From contig NZ_PVZV01000013.1 of the NCBI RefSeq assembly GCF_002995495.1, positions 89,612-153,611 on the forward strand: a stretch of DNA of 64,000 nucleotides. The letters are read 5' to 3'. Origin of the DNA: Actinocorallia populi (GTDB taxonomy: Bacteria; Actinomycetota; Actinomycetes; Streptosporangiales; Streptosporangiaceae). This document shows, in pieces, positions 55,449 to 63,971 of this stretch. The notes under the pieces are model-generated. The model was not told the DNA's origin and searched no databases. It saw only the letters and a program-made list of their open reading frames with translations. Both the position numbers and the translations under genes were made by a program. Positions within the stretch are counted from its first letter, which is position 1. Every line of letters starts with the position of its first letter.

Positions 55449-57023
55449 ATGGCCGGGGACGACGACCCGATCGAGCAGTACTTCCGCCCCAGACCTGCGG
55501 GGGCGGAGGGTCCGGGAGGGCCCGTGGCCGACGACAGCGGCAGCTGGGACGCCGTCGCCGTCGACAGCGAACGCGCGCCGAAGGTGAAGCTCGACCCGCC
55601 GCGCGGCCGCCGCAGGGCGGGCGGCCCAGGCTCGGCCCGCGAGGCCGTGCGCCGCCGCCGCAACCTGCTGGCGACCGCCTCCGTCTCCGCCGTGGTGCTG
55701 TTCGCCTCCGGCACCGCCTGGGGCTTCCAGGAGTTCCTCAAGGACAAGATCCAGACCATCGACATCGAGCTGCCCCAGGGCTCCGGGCCGCGCGGCGCGA
55801 TGAACATCCTGCTCGCCGGGGTGGACAAGCGCGACGGCATGAGCGAGGCGGACATCAAGCGGCTGCACCTGGGCCGCGAGGCCGGGGCGCGCTCGGACAC
55901 GATGATGCTGATGCACGTCTCCGAGGACCGCGACAAGGTGACGGTGGTCAGCCTCCCGCGCGACACCCTGGTGACCATCCCCGCCCACAAGAGCACCCAG
56001 GGGCGCCGGGTCGCCTCCCAGCAGGGCAAGCTCACCTGGGCGTACTCCTACGGCGGCGCCCAGCTGATGAAGGACACCGTCGAGGCGCACACCGGGCTGG
56101 TCATCGACCACTACGTCGAGGTCAACTTCCTGGGCTTCCTCAAGGTCGTCGACGCCGTCGGCGGGGTGGAGGTCTGCACCGAGCAGCCCATCGACGACCG
56201 CGCCAGCGGCCTGAAGCTCAGTCCCGGCAAGCACCACGTGGACGGCGCGACCGCGCTGGCCTACGCCCGGGTCCGGCACGGCCTCGGCGAGGACATCGGG
56301 CGCATGCAGCGCCAGCAGGCGTTCGTCTCGTCCCTGCTGCGCCAGTCGCTGGCCAAGGTCAAGGACCCGGTGCGGGGCACCAGGGTGCTGTCCGCGATGC
56401 TGGGGGCCGTCCGGGTGGACGAGGGCCTGAAGAAGCACTCCACCGAGCTTGCCGACCAGTTCAAGGACCTGTCGCTGGACGACGTGAAGTTCGTGAAGGT
56501 GCCGCTGAAGGACCCGGCGGGCACCGCGCTGCTCGGCGGGATCAACCAGTCCGTGGTCCTGTGGGACGAGGGCGAGGCCCGCAGCATGTTCCGCAAGATC
56601 GACCGGGACGAGCCGCTGGTGGAGCCGAAGCCCGCACCGGCCGCCACCGAGAAGCCGCTGACCGTCCCGCCGGAGCAGATCGACGTCCGGGTGCGCAACG
56701 GCACCGGCGTCACCGGCGTGGCCAAGAAGGCCAGCGCCGGGCTGACCGCCGCCGGCTTCCGCGCCCCCTGGGTGACCGGCGTCGTGCAGCGCCGCGACAT
56801 CAAGCCCACGCTCATCCGCTACGGCCCGTCCCGCGCCGACTCGGCCCGCACCCTCGCGGCGTCGATCCCGTTCGCCGAGCTGCAGAAGGTCGACGCGCTG
56901 GGAAGCGGGATCGAGGTCGTGGTGGGCAGCGACTGGGCCAGGCCGAAGAAGGTCGAGACCGCCGCCGAGGCCAAGGAGCCCGACTACGAGACCAGGACCG
57001 CTACGCAGAACCTGTGCGGGTAG
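55449..57023 (+). CDS. LytR-CpsA-Psr (LCP) family wall polymer ligase
   Basis: A 524-residue membrane protein that transfers polymers from polyprenyl carriers to peptidoglycan. A cytoplasmic head leads to one helix (ATASVSAVVLFASGTAWGF). The LCP domain includes NILLAGVDKRD, GARSDTMMLMHV, VVSLPRDTLVTIP, YVEVNFLGFLKVVDAVGGVE and YARVRHGLGEDIGRMQRQQ. A LytR_C domain (IDVRVRNGTGVTGVAKKASA) is near 420-500. ATG at 55449 has GAAGGGG eight bases upstream. M. tuberculosis Rv3267 is the syntenic LCP gene. Confidence 0.93.
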   Translation: MAGDDDPIEQYFRPRPAGAEGPGGPVADDSGSWDAVAVDSERAPKVKLDPPRGRRRAGGPGSAREAVRRRRNLLATASVSAVVLFASGTAWGFQEFLKDKIQTIDIELPQGSGPRGAMNILLAGVDKRDGMSEADIKRLHLGREAGARSDTMMLMHVSEDRDKVTVVSLPRDTLVTIPAHKSTQGRRVASQQGKLTWAYSYGGAQLMKDTVEAHTGLVIDHYVEVNFLGFLKVVDAVGGVEVCTEQPIDDRASGLKLSPGKHHVDGATALAYARVRHGLGEDIGRMQRQQAFVSSLLRQSLAKVKDPVRGTRVLSAMLGAVRVDEGLKKHSTELADQFKDLSLDDVKFVKVPLKDPAGTALLGGINQSVVLWDEGEARSMFRKIDRDEPLVEPKPAPAATEKPLTVPPEQIDVRVRNGTGVTGVAKKASAGLTAAGFRAPWVTGVVQRRDIKPTLIRYGPSRADSARTLAASIPFAELQKVDALGSGIEVVVGSDWARPKKVETAAEAKEPDYETRTATQNLCG

Positions 57024-57702
57024 CCGCCAGGTGCTCGGCCAGCACCAGGTCGAGGGGGTGGGTGACCTTGAGCAGCCGCTCGTCGCCCGCCACCACCCGG
57101 ATGGGCACCTGCGGCAGGTAGCGGTGCACCACGCCGCAGTCGTCGGTGGCGACGAACTCCGGGTCCTTCAGCGCCAGCTCGTAGGCCGCGCGCAGGGTGC
57201 CGAGCCGGAACCCCTGGGGGGTCTGGAACCGCGCCAGGCTCGGCCGCGGCGGCATGTCGCGGACCAGCTCCCCCGAGACGGACACCACGGTGTCGGTGAC
57301 GGGCAGCGCCACCGCGACGGACTCGTGGGTCCGCAGCCCCGCCAGGCAGCGGTCCAGCACGTCGTGCTCGACGAACGCGCGGGCGGCGTCGTGGAACAGG
57401 ACGCGCGCGTCGTCCGGCTCGCCGCCCATCGCCTCCATCGCCCGGAGCGTGGAGGCGGTGCGGGTCTCGCCGCCCTCGACGACCTCCACCCGGCCGCCGT
57501 ACGGGGCGGCGATCTCCTCGGCCGCCGCCACGTGGCCCGGCGCCATGATGAGGACGACCCGGTCCAGAAGCCGCGATGTCGCGAAGGTCTCCACCGGGTA
57601 GGCCAGCAGCGGACGCCCGCCGACCTCGATCAACTGCTTCGGCCGGCCCGCGCCGACCCGCAGGCCGACGCCCCCGGCGAGGATCACACCGGCTGTTTTC
57701 AC
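57001..57702 (-). CDS. IspD/TarI-like cytidylyltransferase (orphan)
   Basis: A 233-residue nucleotidyltransferase. It contains AGVILAGGVGLRVGAGRPKQ, GGETRTASTLRAMEAM, FHDAARAFVEHDVLD, RFQTPQGFR and LKVTHPLDLVLAE, the IspD pattern, with Pro of DAARP changed to Ala. GTG at 57702 has GGAGG about eight bases upstream. It may make CDP-methylerythritol or, as TarI/Bcs1 do, CDP-ribitol or another CDP-polyol. No ispF or carD neighbour is seen; the neighbours are polymer genes. Overlaps the LCP gene end by 23 bases. Confidence 0.8.
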   Translation of the reverse strand: MKTAGVILAGGVGLRVGAGRPKQLIEVGGRPLLAYPVETFATSRLLDRVVLIMAPGHVAAAEEIAAPYGGRVEVVEGGETRTASTLRAMEAMGGEPDDARVLFHDAARAFVEHDVLDRCLAGLRTHESVAVALPVTDTVVSVSGELVRDMPPRPSLARFQTPQGFRLGTLRAAYELALKDPEFVATDDCGVVHRYLPQVPIRVVAGDERLLKVTHPLDLVLAEHLAATRTGSA

Positions 57703-57780
57703 CTGGTACTCCTCCGTTCCCCGTCCGTACACCCACTAGGCTGAGGGCTTTGATCTGACCTGCTGTGTTGGAGGCCGCGA

Positions 57781-59361
57781 GTGACGTTCGTGGTGCTGGC
57801 CACCGAGCCAGGCGACCCGACAGCCGAGCTCGCGTATGACGACCGGGTGACCGTGCTCGGCCGGCTGCTGGAGCAGCTGGCGGCACACAACGTATCGGAC
57901 GTGCGCGTCGTCGCCCGGCCCGAGGCGGCCTCGGTGCTGCGCAAGAACGGCCGCAAAGTGATCGAGTCGCCGGACCTGGCGACCGACCTGTTCGAGATCG
58001 GGAAACTGGCGCGCGCGGCGGGGGAGGTCTACCTCGCGCACGCCGACCTGGTGATCAGCGAAGAGCTGCTGATCCGCCTGCTGCGCGACAAGACCACCAC
58101 GGCGGTCACCGCCAAGCAGCCGGTGACCGGCACCCGGCCGGCCGTCCGCATCGCCCGCCGGCGGGTGGTCTCGGCCGGCTCGCCCTTCCACCAGGTCACC
58201 GACCCGGGCGGGGTGTTCCGCGGCGCGCTCAAGGTCGTCGACACCCGCCTGCTCGCCGAGCTGTGCGACCGGCTGACCATGCTGGTGGACCTGCTGCCGA
58301 AGGTGGACGTGCCGGTCCGCCAGCTCGGCCGCCGCTCCGCCGACGGGCTCGAGGTGTTCGTCGACAACGAGGCGCGCGACGAGTTCGACCGCGCCGTCGC
58401 GCAGGACCCCGTGCTGGCCGCCACCGCCCCGCGCGGCGACGACGCCGCGGGCCTCCTGCTGGTCGCCCTGGCCCGCGCGGGGACGCCGGTCGCCGCCCGC
58501 AACGTCGACGTCCTGGTCTGCGAGCGCGTCCTCGCCCCCGAGCAGGCCGCGGCCGCCCGCCGGGCCGTCGAGGCCGTCGACGAGGACCGGGTCAGGCTGG
58601 ACACGGCGGTGAAGTCCAACGACGGCTTCTTCACCACGTACTTCGTCAGCAGCTACTCCAAGTACCTCGCCCGCTGGGCGGCGCGGATGCGGCTCACCCC
58701 CAACATGGTGACCTGCATCTCCATGGCGATCGCCGCGGTCGCCGCCCTGTGGTTCGCCGACGGCACCCGCACGGGCCTGGTCACCGGCGGGATCCTGCTG
58801 TACTTCGCCTTCGTCTTCGACTGCGTGGACGGCCAGGTCGCCCGCTACACCCGCCAGTTCTCCACGCTGGGCGCCTGGCTGGACGCCACCTTCGACCGGG
58901 CCAAGGAGTACCTGGCCTACGCCGGCCTGGCCGTCGGCTACAGCGCCGCGGGCCTCGGCGACGTCTGGGGCCTGGCCTGCGCCGTGATCATCCTGCAGAC
59001 CTGCCGCCACATGGTCGACTTCAGCTTCGCCGTCCACAAGGGCGCGGCGCCGCCGGCGCCGATCAAGGAGCTCCCGCTGGACGTCCCCGACGACAGCCTG
59101 CTCGACCCGCCCGCACGGCAGCCCGCGCGCCGCGGCGGCCTGGGCATGCTGGCCGTGCGGGCGAGCGCCGCGCTGGAGCGCGTCCCCGGCGCCCGCTGGG
59201 CCAAGAAGATCATCATCCTGCCGATCGGCGAGCGCTTCGCCCTCATCGCCCTGACCGCGGCGTTCTTCGACGCCCGCGTCACGTTCCTGGCCCTGCTGGC
59301 CTGGGGCGGCCTCGCCGCCGCCTACACCCTCTCCGGCCGTGTTCTGAGGTCCCTGGCATGA
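57781..59361 (+). CDS. CDP-alcohol phosphotransferase with N-terminal nucleotidyltransferase-like domain
   Basis: A 526-residue protein. Residues 1-~250 form an alpha/beta domain with sugar-nucleotidyltransferase-like layout (AYDDRVTVLGRLLEQLAAHN, VYLAHADLVIS) but no GGxGxR loop, so probably non-catalytic. The second half is a polytopic CDP-alcohol phosphotransferase with a full motif, D-CV-DG-QV-AR-(8)-G-AWL-D-ATF-D. This resembles inositol-phosphate cytidylyltransferase/DIPP-synthase fusions. GGAGG sits about seven bases ahead of the GTG. It begins a coupled operon. Confidence 0.87.
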   Translation: MTFVVLATEPGDPTAELAYDDRVTVLGRLLEQLAAHNVSDVRVVARPEAASVLRKNGRKVIESPDLATDLFEIGKLARAAGEVYLAHADLVISEELLIRLLRDKTTTAVTAKQPVTGTRPAVRIARRRVVSAGSPFHQVTDPGGVFRGALKVVDTRLLAELCDRLTMLVDLLPKVDVPVRQLGRRSADGLEVFVDNEARDEFDRAVAQDPVLAATAPRGDDAAGLLLVALARAGTPVAARNVDVLVCERVLAPEQAAAARRAVEAVDEDRVRLDTAVKSNDGFFTTYFVSSYSKYLARWAARMRLTPNMVTCISMAIAAVAALWFADGTRTGLVTGGILLYFAFVFDCVDGQVARYTRQFSTLGAWLDATFDRAKEYLAYAGLAVGYSAAGLGDVWGLACAVIILQTCRHMVDFSFAVHKGAAPPAPIKELPLDVPDDSLLDPPARQPARRGGLGMLAVRASAALERVPGARWAKKIIILPIGERFALIALTAAFFDARVTFLALLAWGGLAAAYTLSGRVLRSLA

Positions 59362-60002
59362 CCGTCGTCGACACCCAAGCGCGCGCCGCGGCGCGCACCG
59401 CGCAGCAGCTCGCCTACCGCGACGACGGGCCGGTCTCCCGAGCCCTCGGCGGCCTGGCCCGCGGGCGCCTGGCACCGCTGGCGCCGACCCTGGTCGTCGG
59501 CGCGCTGTCGGTCCTCATGCTGGTCGTGGGCGCCCGGACGGGCGATCTGCCGGCGCTGCTGGCGCCCGCCGTCCTGCTGACCCTGCTGGTCGGCCCCACC
59601 TCGGCGCACCCGCACGGCGGCAGGCTCGACTGGCTCGTCCCCCCGGCGATCAGGGGCATCGAGTATGGTTACCTCGCTGTGCTCGGGTTCAGCCAGGGGG
59701 TCTCGCGCCCGCTGGTCTACACGCTGCTCGCGGTGCTGGTCTACCACCACTACGACACCGTCTACCGGACCCGCCAGGGACTGTGGCCGCCCGACTGGGT
59801 GTACCGGGCCGGACTCGGCTGGGACGGCCGGATGCTGGTCGCCGCGGGAGCCGCGGCGGCCGGGTTCGCCACCCCCGCCTACGCCGTCCTCGCGCTTTAT
59901 CTGGGCGTGCTGTTCGGGTGGGAGAGTGTCCGCACCTGGCTGGAGACGGAGCGCGGCAGCACAGGTGCCGAAGTTGATCTTGAAGAGGAGGCCGGCGCAT
60001 GA
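59358..60002 (+). CDS. DUF5941-like membrane protein
   Basis: A 214-residue polytopic protein with helices near 44-62, 68-84, 98-115 and 152-188 (LLAVLVYHHYDTVYRTR is a conserved-looking stretch, as is WPPDWVYRAGLG). The ATG overlaps the previous stop and its own stop overlaps the next ATG, both by ATGA. In other actinobacteria a comparable domain may be attached to the phosphotransferase in one chain. Function unknown, likely accessory to it. Confidence 0.75.
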   Translation: MTVVDTQARAAARTAQQLAYRDDGPVSRALGGLARGRLAPLAPTLVVGALSVLMLVVGARTGDLPALLAPAVLLTLLVGPTSAHPHGGRLDWLVPPAIRGIEYGYLAVLGFSQGVSRPLVYTLLAVLVYHHYDTVYRTRQGLWPPDWVYRAGLGWDGRMLVAAGAAAAGFATPAYAVLALYLGVLFGWESVRTWLETERGSTGAEVDLEEEAGA

Positions 60003-60739
60003 TCGGCATGATTCTGGCGGCCGGCGCGGGACGCCGACTCCGCCCGTACACCGACACCCTGCCCAAGGCGCTGGTGCCGGTCGATGGTGAGACCACCATC
60101 ATGGACATCTCGCTGCGCAACCTCGCCGCGGCGGGGCTGGACGAGGTCGTCATCGTCGTGGGCTACTGCGCGGGCGCCGTCGAGGAGCGCAAGGCGGCCC
60201 TGGAGGAGAAGTACGGCGTGCGCATCACGCTCGTGCACAACGACAAGGCCGAGGAGTGGAACAACGCCTACTCCATGTGGCTGGCCCGCGAGCACTTCGC
60301 CAAGGGCGTCCTCATGGTGAACGGCGACACGGTCCACCCGGTCTCCGTCGAGAAGACGCTGCTGGCGGCCCGCGACCCCGAGAAGGCCTCCATCCTCCTG
60401 GCGGTCGACGACGTCAAGAAGCTCGCCGACGAGGAGATGAAGGTGATCCTCTCGCCCGAGGGCACCCTCCAGCGCATCACCAAGCTCATGGACCCGTCCG
60501 AGGCCGCCGGCGAGTACATCGGCGCGACCCTGCTGGAGCCGGCCGCCGCCGAGGCGCTGGCCGACGCGCTCCGGGCCACCTTCGAGAAGGACCCCGACCT
60601 CTACTACGAGGACGGCTACCAGGAGTACGTCAACCGGGGCGGCACCATCGCCGTCGCGCCCATCGGCGAGGTCTCCTGGGTCGAAGTGGACAACCACGAC
60701 GACCTCGAGAAGGCCAGGGAGATCGCGTGCCGCTACTGA
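59999..60739 (+). CDS. NTP-transferase family nucleotidyltransferase (phosphocholine cytidylyltransferase-like)
   Basis: A 246-residue enzyme. The signature LAAGAGRRLRPYTDTLPKAL VPV (in part) opens the Rossmann fold; then VVIVVGYCAGAVEERKAAL, NNAYSMWLAREHFA, MVNGDTVHPVSV with the metal Asp, and EVSWVEVDNHDDLEKAREI at the end. These fit sugar- or alcohol-phosphate nucleotidyltransferases of the LicC type. In the operon it would activate a phospho-alcohol for the CDP-alcohol transferases. Confidence 0.88.
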   Translation: MIGMILAAGAGRRLRPYTDTLPKALVPVDGETTIMDISLRNLAAAGLDEVVIVVGYCAGAVEERKAALEEKYGVRITLVHNDKAEEWNNAYSMWLAREHFAKGVLMVNGDTVHPVSVEKTLLAARDPEKASILLAVDDVKKLADEEMKVILSPEGTLQRITKLMDPSEAAGEYIGATLLEPAAAEALADALRATFEKDPDLYYEDGYQEYVNRGGTIAVAPIGEVSWVEVDNHDDLEKAREIACRY

Positions 60740-61800
60740 CGCGGATGCTGACCGCGCCGCTGTCGATCGACGTGCGGCGCGGCGCGATCGCGTCCCTCGG
60801 CGAGCTGCTGGCCGACCGGCGGATCGCCACCGAGGGACGCGTGGCCGTCGCGGTCGGTCCCGGCCAGGGCGACGTCATCGCCGAGCACGTGCGGCCCACG
60901 CTCGCCGAGTGCGAGGTCTTCCGGGTGCCGGGCGGCACCGTCGACGCCGCCGTCGAGCTGGGCGGCCGGCTGCGCGGCGGCTCCTACGAGGCGGTCGTCG
61001 CGATCGGCGGCGGCAAGACCATCGACGCCACCAAGTACGCCGCGACCCTCGCGGGCATCCCGATGGTGTCGGTCGCCACGAACCTGTCGCACGACGGCAT
61101 CTGCTCCCCGGTCGCCTCCCTGGAGCACGACAAGGGCAAGGGCTCCTTCGGCGTCGTCATGCCGATCGCCATGATCGTCGACCTGGACTACGTGCGGGCC
61201 GCCCCCGAGGGCCTGGTGCGCTCGGGCGTCGGCGACGTCGTCAGCAACCTGTCGGCGGTCGCCGACTGGGAGCTGGCGCACGCCGAGACCGGCGAGCCCA
61301 TCGACCGGCTCGCGCTGACCGTCGCGCGCACCGCCGCCGAGGCGCTGATCCACCAGCCCGCCTCGATCGAGTCCGACGCCTTCCTGACCGTGCTGGCCGA
61401 GGGCCTGGTGCTCTCGGGCATGGCGATGTCGTTCGCGGGCTCCTCCCAGCCGGCCAGCGGCGGCGACCACGAGATCCTGCACGCGATCGACCGGCTCTTC
61501 CCCGGCACCGGCAACCACGGCGAGCTCGCCGGGCTCGGCGCCCTGTTCTGCCACTTCCTGCGCCGGGAGTACCTCGGCGAGGAGCCGCGGCGGGCGCAGA
61601 TCGTCGCGGACTGCCTGAGCCGGCACCGGCTGCCGCTCGTCCCCGGGGACGTCGGCCTCAACGCCGAGCAGTTCGCCCAGGCCGTCGCCTTCGCGCCCTC
61701 CACCCGGCCGGGCCGCTACACCGTCCTGGAGTACCTCAACCTGGACGAGGCGAAGATCCGCACCGCGGTGGGCAAGTACCTACAGGAGTTCGGTAGCTGA
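60727..61800 (+). CDS. sn-Glycerol-1-phosphate dehydrogenase-like iron/zinc alcohol dehydrogenase
   Basis: A 357-residue enzyme of the G1PDH/AraM group. NAD loop AIGGGKTIDATKYAA, then SVATNLSHDGICSPVASL, the archaeal-type G1PDH signature, and metal-binding His in GGDHEILHAID and GTGNHGELAG. Known members reduce dihydroxyacetone phosphate to sn-glycerol-1-phosphate, the stereoisomer of archaeal lipids. GTG at 60727 (GGGAG six bases upstream) overlaps the previous gene by 13 bases; ATG 60745 is the alternative. It likely supplies the phosphopolyol for the cytidylyltransferase. Confidence 0.88.
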   Translation: MPLLTRMLTAPLSIDVRRGAIASLGELLADRRIATEGRVAVAVGPGQGDVIAEHVRPTLAECEVFRVPGGTVDAAVELGGRLRGGSYEAVVAIGGGKTIDATKYAATLAGIPMVSVATNLSHDGICSPVASLEHDKGKGSFGVVMPIAMIVDLDYVRAAPEGLVRSGVGDVVSNLSAVADWELAHAETGEPIDRLALTVARTAAEALIHQPASIESDAFLTVLAEGLVLSGMAMSFAGSSQPASGGDHEILHAIDRLFPGTGNHGELAGLGALFCHFLRREYLGEEPRRAQIVADCLSRHRLPLVPGDVGLNAEQFAQAVAFAPSTRPGRYTVLEYLNLDEAKIRTAVGKYLQEFGS

Positions 61801-61801
61801 G

Positions 61802-62704
61802 ATGCCCCCCAGGAACTACAGCCTCAAGGAGATCCGGGAGAAGGGCCAGCCCCCCGGCCTGAAGGACCGCCGCAACGAGGAGCACTGGGCCGGACGGCTC
61901 TACGCCCGCTCGTTGTCGCCGTTCCTGACCTGGATCTCGCTGCGGGCCGGGCTCTCGCCCAACCAGCTGACCTACCTGATGATCCTCTCCGGGCTCGGCG
62001 CCGGCGTGGTGTTCGCCTGGGGCACCGGCCTGGTCAGCGCGATCGTCGGCGCGCTCCTCGTCCAGCTCTACCTGGTGCTGGACTGCACGGACGGCGAGGT
62101 CGCCCGGGTCACCGGCCGCACCTCCATCACCGGCGTCTACCTGGACCGGCTCGGCCACTACTTCTCCGAGGTCGCCGTCGTCATCGGCCTCGGCTTCCGC
62201 GCGGAGAAGCAGTTCGACCTCCCCTGGGGCCAGGGCGGCTGGATCATGCTCGGCCTGCTCGGCGCGCTCGGCGTGGCGCTGATCAAGGCCGAGACCGACA
62301 ACGTCGTGGTGGCCCGCGCCAAGTCGGGGCTGCCCGCCGACCCGCCCGGGGGAGACCGCGCGCTGCGGCCCACCTCGACCTGGCTGGCGCTGGCCCGACA
62401 GGCGGCGTCCCTGCTGAAGTTCCACCGCATCATCGGCGCCGTCGAACTGTCGCTGCTGATCCTCGCGGCCGCGGTGCTGGACCGCGTGTTCGACCTGCCC
62501 GTTCCCGCGGGTGAGGGGAATTTCGGGTGGTTCTCCTACTCGCCGCTCGACGAGGCGGCGTTCAAGCCAGGACTCGGGGGTTACTTCGGGTCGCCGGTCG
62601 AATGGTCGGTGACGAGGGGACTGCTGGTGGCCGTCGCGGCCGTCGCCGTTCTGCAGACGGTTCTGCACTTCGTGAGCATCGTCGCCTCGCGGCGGCTGAA
62701 GTAG
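61802..62704 (+). CDS. CDP-alcohol phosphotransferase with altered catalytic motif
   Basis: A 300-residue polytopic enzyme of the CDP-alcohol phosphatidyltransferase family. The motif reads D-CT-DG-EV-AR-(8)-G-VYL-D-RLG-H: the last Asp, proposed catalytic base, is His. About six helices follow FLTWISLRAGLSPNQLTYLMI. It may transfer a phosphopolyol to a lipid or sugar acceptor, or be specialised. It follows the dehydrogenase by one base and precedes the glycosyltransferase by eleven. Confidence 0.86.
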   Translation: MPPRNYSLKEIREKGQPPGLKDRRNEEHWAGRLYARSLSPFLTWISLRAGLSPNQLTYLMILSGLGAGVVFAWGTGLVSAIVGALLVQLYLVLDCTDGEVARVTGRTSITGVYLDRLGHYFSEVAVVIGLGFRAEKQFDLPWGQGGWIMLGLLGALGVALIKAETDNVVVARAKSGLPADPPGGDRALRPTSTWLALARQAASLLKFHRIIGAVELSLLILAAAVLDRVFDLPVPAGEGNFGWFSYSPLDEAAFKPGLGGYFGSPVEWSVTRGLLVAVAAVAVLQTVLHFVSIVASRRLK

Positions 62705-62715
62705 AAGAGGTTTTC

Positions 62716-63585
62716 GTGAAGCTCTCGGTCGTGGTCCTGACGATGGGGAACCGCCCGGTCGAGCTGGACCGTGCGCTGCGCAGCGCGCTGAACCAGAAGG
62801 ACGTGGACGTCGAGGTCGTCATCGTCGGCAACGGCGTGCGCGGCGACTGGACTCCGCCGGTGGAGGACGCTCGCATCCGGACGCTGCTGCTGCCCGAGAA
62901 CATCGGCGTCCCCGCCGGACGCAACCGGGGCGTGCAGGAGACGACCGGCGACATCGTGATCTTCCTGGACGACGACGGGCACTACCCGTCGCTGGAACTG
63001 GGCAAGCGGCTCCAGTCGATGTTCGAGGCGGACCCGGGGCTCGGCATCGTGTCCTTCCAGATCAAGGACCCGGACGGCGGCCCCGGCCAGCGCCGCCACG
63101 TGCCGCGGCTGCGCGCGGGCGACCCCGGCAGGTCCTCGCCCGCCACGACGTTCCTCGGCGGGGCGAGCGCGGTCCGCCGCGCGGCCTTCGACGCGGGCGG
63201 CGGCCTGCCGGAGAACTTCTTCTTCGCCCATGAGGAGACCGACCTCGCCTGGCAGGTGCTGAACGCCGGCTACCGCATCGTCTACGACGCGGAGTCCGTG
63301 ATGTGCCACCCGCCGACCCTGGCGACGAGGCACGCGTCCTTCTACCGGTACAACGCGCGCAACCGGGTGTGGCTGGCCAAGCGGAACCTGCCCTGGCCGA
63401 TCGCGGTGGTTTACCTCGCCGACTGGGTGGGCATCACGGTCCTACGCGAACGTAAGATGGACGCTCTGAAGCCCTGGTTCAAGGGCTTCGTTGAAGGTTG
63501 CCGTAACGACGCGGGGCCACGTCGGCCCATCAGCTGGCGGACGGCCTGGCGGATGACCCGTACCGGGCGCCCGCCGATCGTCTGA
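62716..63585 (+). CDS. Family 2 glycosyltransferase
   Basis: A 289-residue GT2 enzyme, WbbL-like. Motifs: KLSVVVLTMGNRPVELDRAL, IFLDDDGHYPS (DxD-like), TFLGGASAVRRAAF, FFFAHEETDLAWQVLNAG and YNARNRVWLAKRNLPWP. GTG at 62716 with AGAGG upstream gives the correct N-terminus, although the frame stays open earlier. No transmembrane tail, so it acts at the cytoplasmic face. It closes the phosphopolyol operon. Confidence 0.9.
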   Translation: MKLSVVVLTMGNRPVELDRALRSALNQKDVDVEVVIVGNGVRGDWTPPVEDARIRTLLLPENIGVPAGRNRGVQETTGDIVIFLDDDGHYPSLELGKRLQSMFEADPGLGIVSFQIKDPDGGPGQRRHVPRLRAGDPGRSSPATTFLGGASAVRRAAFDAGGGLPENFFFAHEETDLAWQVLNAGYRIVYDAESVMCHPPTLATRHASFYRYNARNRVWLAKRNLPWPIAVVYLADWVGITVLRERKMDALKPWFKGFVEGCRNDAGPRRPISWRTAWRMTRTGRPPIV

Positions 63586-63605
63586 GAGCGGTCTTCCGGT
63601 TTGGT

Positions 63606-63634
63606 TTGACTCGCATCGGGGGAGAGCGTAGAGT
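63606..63634 (+). promoter_or_regulatory. rRNA operon promoter P1
   Basis: TTGACT (63606-63611), 17-base spacer, TAGAGT (63629-63634). Near-consensus vegetative promoter, immediately after the last protein gene. Confidence 0.75.
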
Positions 63635-63774
63635 TCTCTCTTGTGCCCAACCGGGGCGCGGGACGCCTGAGCGGTCTGAGATCGCGGCGGCCGGCCGGTG
63701 GGCGAAAAGCCAGGAAAAACAGAGGTATGCTACTGCATTACCTTTTTTGGAATGGCAGGCGGAAACAAACCGAA

Positions 63775-63802
63775 TTGACAGTCGGCGAGGATCTGCTAAA
63801 TT
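63775..63802 (+). promoter_or_regulatory. rRNA operon promoter P2
   Basis: TTGACA (63775-63780), 16-base spacer, TAAATT (63797-63802). The transcript would pass a small GNRA hairpin CGCC-GAAA-GGCG at 63825-63836. Confidence 0.75.
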
Positions 63803-63889
63803 AGAAACATCGCAGCGAGGGAAACGCCGAAAGGCGCAGAACGAACTGCGAGGGTCCCACTCCAGGGAAATCCGGTCGAAAGAACGGAT

Positions 63890-63917
63890 TTGACAGGGAA
63901 GAAAGACCTGATAAGTT
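63890..63917 (+). promoter_or_regulatory. rRNA operon promoter P3
   Basis: TTGACA (63890-63895), 16-base spacer, TAAGTT (63912-63917). Third of three tandem promoters, spaced 169 and 115 bases apart. Confidence 0.75.
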
Positions 63918-63971
63918 GAACGAGTTGCTCCGGAGGAAGCCCGCGAGGGTGGACGAAAGAGCGAGTCCGTT

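Noticed and set aside
58263..60002. Long frame suggesting a larger DUF5941 protein
   Set aside because: The first 1.1 kb is the out-of-frame shadow of the CDP-alcohol phosphotransferase; ATG at 59358 with ATGA overlap is the real start.
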